A stretch of 64,000 bases of DNA from Coenobita brevimanus (taxonomy: Eukaryota > Arthropoda > Malacostraca > Decapoda > Coenobitidae). The stretch is from assembly GCA_032717465.1 (NCBI GenBank), contig CM064657.1, forward strand, positions 22,260,468 through 22,324,467, in the 5' to 3' direction. The position numbers and the translations under genes were made by a program. Below, piece after piece: positions 61,001 to 64,000 of the stretch; positions within the stretch are counted from its first letter, which is position 1, and each line of letters opens with the position of its first letter. The notes under the pieces are model-generated. The model searched no databases and was not told the origin of the DNA. It was given only the letters and a program-made list of their open reading frames with translations.

Positions 61001-62260
61001 CCATTTATCGGCTATGCACGTCATTCTGACGCCGGCAGCCATGGAGGGGTTAATTCCAACCATGTTTATACTCTCTTCACCCTAACTTGATTCTGATATT
61101 CTTTTGCAGCTTCCTGCACGTAACTTAGTAAAAGAAAAATATTACTCAACATCCTTTAAACAGCACTTTGTACTCTTACAATTCTGCATTCAGTATGAAG
61201 AAATGGCAATCCTAGGGGCAAGTTAAAGTGCAAAAAGTAAAGTATTGCACTGCCGTAAGTAATGTGCCAGACGACTCAATACAGATGAGGAGAGAGGATC
61301 CCAATTACCCCAGAGTGGTAAATTAACGTCCGGTATGTGCACACAGTAGTAATTAAAGTGTAATCACGATAACCTTCCTCTGAACACTAAACTTTGATAC
61401 ATTGTTCGCTTCCTCCTCTGTTAACTCTTACAGAACTTTTTAAAACTCCCTCCAGCTGCATTATTTTCAATATCAAGGATTCTTTCTTCCTCATATACTC
61501 AGGTAATATTTTTGTAAATTTTTTTCCAAGGCTTAATATAGGCATATATTTTCTGAATCTTTTTTTTTTTTTTCAAATTACACCAACACACTTTGCGTAA
61601 TTCCATTAGAAGTTCTACTTTAATGTTTCATAATTTTTGTTCGTAGCTATATACTGTAAACAGTACGAACCTTACTCTACTCACACTGGGGAAAATAATA
61701 AGTTTAACTATACTTCAGCTTAGCCTATTTCACATGCACTACATGGTACCGGTACCTTCATAATACCTTTAAGTACAAGAAGTTTCGTTCACGCTGTGCA
61801 CCAGCCTGACGCCTCAATATACAAGTATTCCCACTGGAAGCACTGAAGAGGCAAGGTGAGAGAACCAAGAAAATTCTAAAAAAGCTTAAAGCTACCCAGA
61901 CACAGAAATGAATTGGGAAACAGAGGCAGTCTTAGTGTTCAGCGACTTTCATACTGAACTGCTGATGAAAGACAAGTAAATCTGGAACACTGGGTCGCAT
62001 ACTTGTTTTAAAAACGCAGTTCATCCAAGAAAATATTTTTATTCCATCTCAAAAAATATAATTCCCAGCAGTGTAAAACCGCCTACTCAGTTGTTTTGAA
62101 AGCTTCCTTGGCCAAAGGAAAAGAATGAAAGTCAAAAATGCCTAAACCATCTTGTAAATACAAAATAATGCCAGACGGTCTCTCCTCAGTTGAACTAATT
62201 TGTATGGCGATAACTAGGGAAAAAAAAAAATCGGTTTGCCGGCGTCAGTTCCTGCTTGAG
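61001..62260. other. unassigned non-coding sequence
   Basis: AT-rich, with short T-runs (61561-61574) and a GGTACCGGTACC palindrome (about 61746-61757). At 61266-61280 there are 15 bases identical to the RTE 3' end (11309-11323). No gene is seen. Confidence 0.5.

Positions 62261-62262
<2 letters not shown>

Positions 62263-62302
<40 letters not shown>
62263..62302. repeat. (CA)n microsatellite
   Basis: About 20 CA units. Confidence 0.97.
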
Positions 62303-62304
<2 letters not shown>

Positions 62305-62549
62305 GAAAAAAAAAAGCCAAGGGAAAAAGTGAAAGTATACAATGCTAGTATGCCTATGGACAGACAGTTTGGATCGAACATAGTCGAAGAAATTTGCATG
62401 CCCACTTTAACTTTACTCCCTTTATTACGATAACTTCTGCAAACAAGAAGGAAAAAAAAAGTGCAGGAGTTAAAACAGTAACACGTAACATCCACGGAGC
62501 AACAACAAAGAGATTAGGGATATGTCAGTTACAACAGAAAATCAATGCA

Positions 62550-63005
62550 CCTCACAATGCCACATCTCACACTGCCACGTATCACACCCCCATACATCAC
62601 ACTGACACATCGCACTGCCAAACCTCACAAGCAATACCTCACACTGCTACACATCTCACTGCCAAACCTAACACGCAATATTCCCAACTGCCACACTTCA
62701 TAATGCAACACCTCACACTGCCATACTCGCACTGCCGTATCTCCCACTGCCACACATCACACTACCACATCTCACAATGCCATACCTCACAATACCACAC
62801 CTTACACTATCGCATCCCACACTGTCACATTACACACTATCTCACCACACTGCCAAGCCGCACTTTGTTCCACCTCGCACTGCCACATCCCACACTGCCC
62901 CACACTGCACTGCCACACTTCATACTGCCACATCTCCAATGCCGCATCTCACACTGCCATAGCTCACACTCCATTATCTCACAATGTCACACCTCACTCT
63001 GCCCT
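62550..63005. repeat. 15-bp minisatellite, about 30 degenerate units
   Basis: The unit approximates CACACTGCCACATCT, with many substitutions and some length changes. The apparent 205-residue His/Thr/Ser-rich ORF is a by-product of the repeat. Confidence 0.9.
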
Positions 63006-63116
63006 ACCTAATGGATCATTCAGCAGAGTAATATCGTTTGACAGTAGCTGGATGAAAATACTAAAAGTTTCCCCATTTCTACAGCCCTCCCAACTCATGT
63101 GTTAGTGGGAATGATG

Positions 63117-63167
63117 AGGACGAGGATGAGGACGAGGACGATGATGATGATGATGATGATGATGATG
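63117..63167. repeat. (GAGGAC)/(GATGAT) short tandem repeat
   Basis: GAGGAC-type units grade into (GAT)n. Confidence 0.9.
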
Positions 63168-63179
63168 AAAGTTTAGAGA

Positions 63180-64000
63180 AATGATAAAAAGTGTAAACGG
63201 AAAACCAGAAGTGTAAGAGAAAAAATAGGAGAGGAAGAGACATGGAACAAAAACTGGAAGAAAAGGAAAGGAAAAACAAAGGAACTGAGAGGGGATGTGG
63301 AGAACTTAAGAAGGAAGAAGTAAGGAAAGAAAGAAAAAGAATGAAAGAAGGAAGGAAGGAAAGATGGATGGATGGATGGATGGATGGAAGGATGGATGGA
63401 AGGAAGCAAACAAGCAAGAAAGTAAGGAGGAAAGAAAGGATGGAAGGACGTAAGAATGAAAGGATGAAGAAAAGGAAGAAGGAACAAGGAAGGAAGGAAA
63501 GAAGAGTCAGTCATGAAAGAGGGAAAGAAGGAAGCAAGGAAGGAAGGAGGAAAGAAAGGAAGGAAAGATGAAAAGAAGAAGTCGGAGGAAGAAAGCAGGG
63601 AAAGAAGGGTTTGACAAAAAAAAAAAAAAACGGAAGGAAGGACGAAAGGAAGCACAAAGGAAGGAAGAAGGAAGAAACAAGAGAAAGAAAGAAGGGTCTG
63701 ACCATGAAAGAAAAGATGCGAGGGAAGGAAAGAATGAATGAAGAAAGGGAGGAAGAGAAAGGAAAGGAAAGGGAATAATGGAAGAAGGAGGGAAGGAAGG
63801 GTCTGAACAAGGAAGGAACAAGGGGAAGCAAGGCAGAAAAGGAAGGCTAGAAGGAGGGAAGGCAGGAAGAGGGAAAGCAGATTGGAAGGAAGGAAGGAAG
63901 GAATGGACTGAGCTTGTAAGGAGGAAAAATGGAAAGAAAGGAAGGAGAGAAGGATGGCCGGAAGGAAGGAAGTATTGATGGGAGAGAGGAAGGTCTAACC
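63180..64000. repeat. polypurine tract rich in GGAA/GAAG units
   Basis: More than 800 bp in which the plus strand is almost wholly A and G, built of AAGG/AAAG repeats with a (GGAT)n island at 63364-63404 and an A14 run near 63617. It runs to the window end. ORFs on either strand here (Lys/Glu/Arg or Phe/Ser/Leu rich) are artefacts. Confidence 0.95.

Noticed and set aside
62394..63011. 205-residue ORF
   Set aside because: Product of the 15-bp minisatellite.
63173..63831. Long Ser/Phe/Leu ORFs on the minus strand and Lys/Glu ORFs on the plus strand
   Set aside because: By-products of the polypurine tract.

Overview
No host protein-coding gene, rRNA or tRNA could be supported in this window. 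It is a eukaryotic, transposon-dominated intergenic region, most likely from a crustacean (perhaps a decapod). The reasons are the long (TA)n, (GT)n and (GA)n microsatellites, the mix of RTE, Nimb/I-like and CR1-like LINEs with Penelope-like elements and Ty3/gypsy elements, and the lack of any long intact host ORF. The organism is an inference from repeat content, not from a marker gene.

Layout. 1-3218: a solo LTR inside a (TA)n tract, a GT-linked repeat module, and a foldback element with a TA/GA core. 3219-9664: a complete but decayed LTR retrotransposon (G1, minus strand). 9665-17760: a nest of LINE and Penelope fragments, namely a LINE tail, a CR1-like 3' end, a near full-length RTE, Penelope RT 1, and a 5'-truncated LINE. 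17836-20350: a second Penelope-like element with a GIY-YIG domain. 20351-21480: non-coding, with a small hairpin element. 21481-30917: a second gypsy copy (G2) whose 3' LTR is split by a 3.9-kb palindromic element (P). 30918-44254: an I/Nimb-like LINE (ORF1 split by a 1.1-kb foldback element, F), gypsy copy G3, and the 3' part of a second LINE. 44256-59780: a second copy of 28193-44254, ended by a 100-bp assembly gap. 59881-64000: non-coding sequence with a 376-bp duplicated unit, a 15-bp minisatellite and an 800-bp polypurine tract.

Main observations. (1) All four gypsy copies have the order gag-PR-INT-RT-RNaseH, with integrase upstream of reverse transcriptase. This matches the Gmr1-like exception within Ty3/gypsy. 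Gag and pol were originally one reading frame. (2) Foldback elements P and F differ in sequence, but both sit between 4-bp GTAC duplications and both have A...T termini. F's edges are fixed by the LINE frame it interrupts, and P's by comparison with uninterrupted LTRs. (3) A ~16-kb tandem duplication begins in the unpaired loop of palindrome P, which suggests hairpin-driven breakage. The two units share several stops and a 13-bp deletion but also carry private mutations. (4) The gypsy family is repeatedly found in (TA)n tracts.

All coding regions described are transposon ORFs, and essentially all are disabled by stops, frameshifts or deletions.
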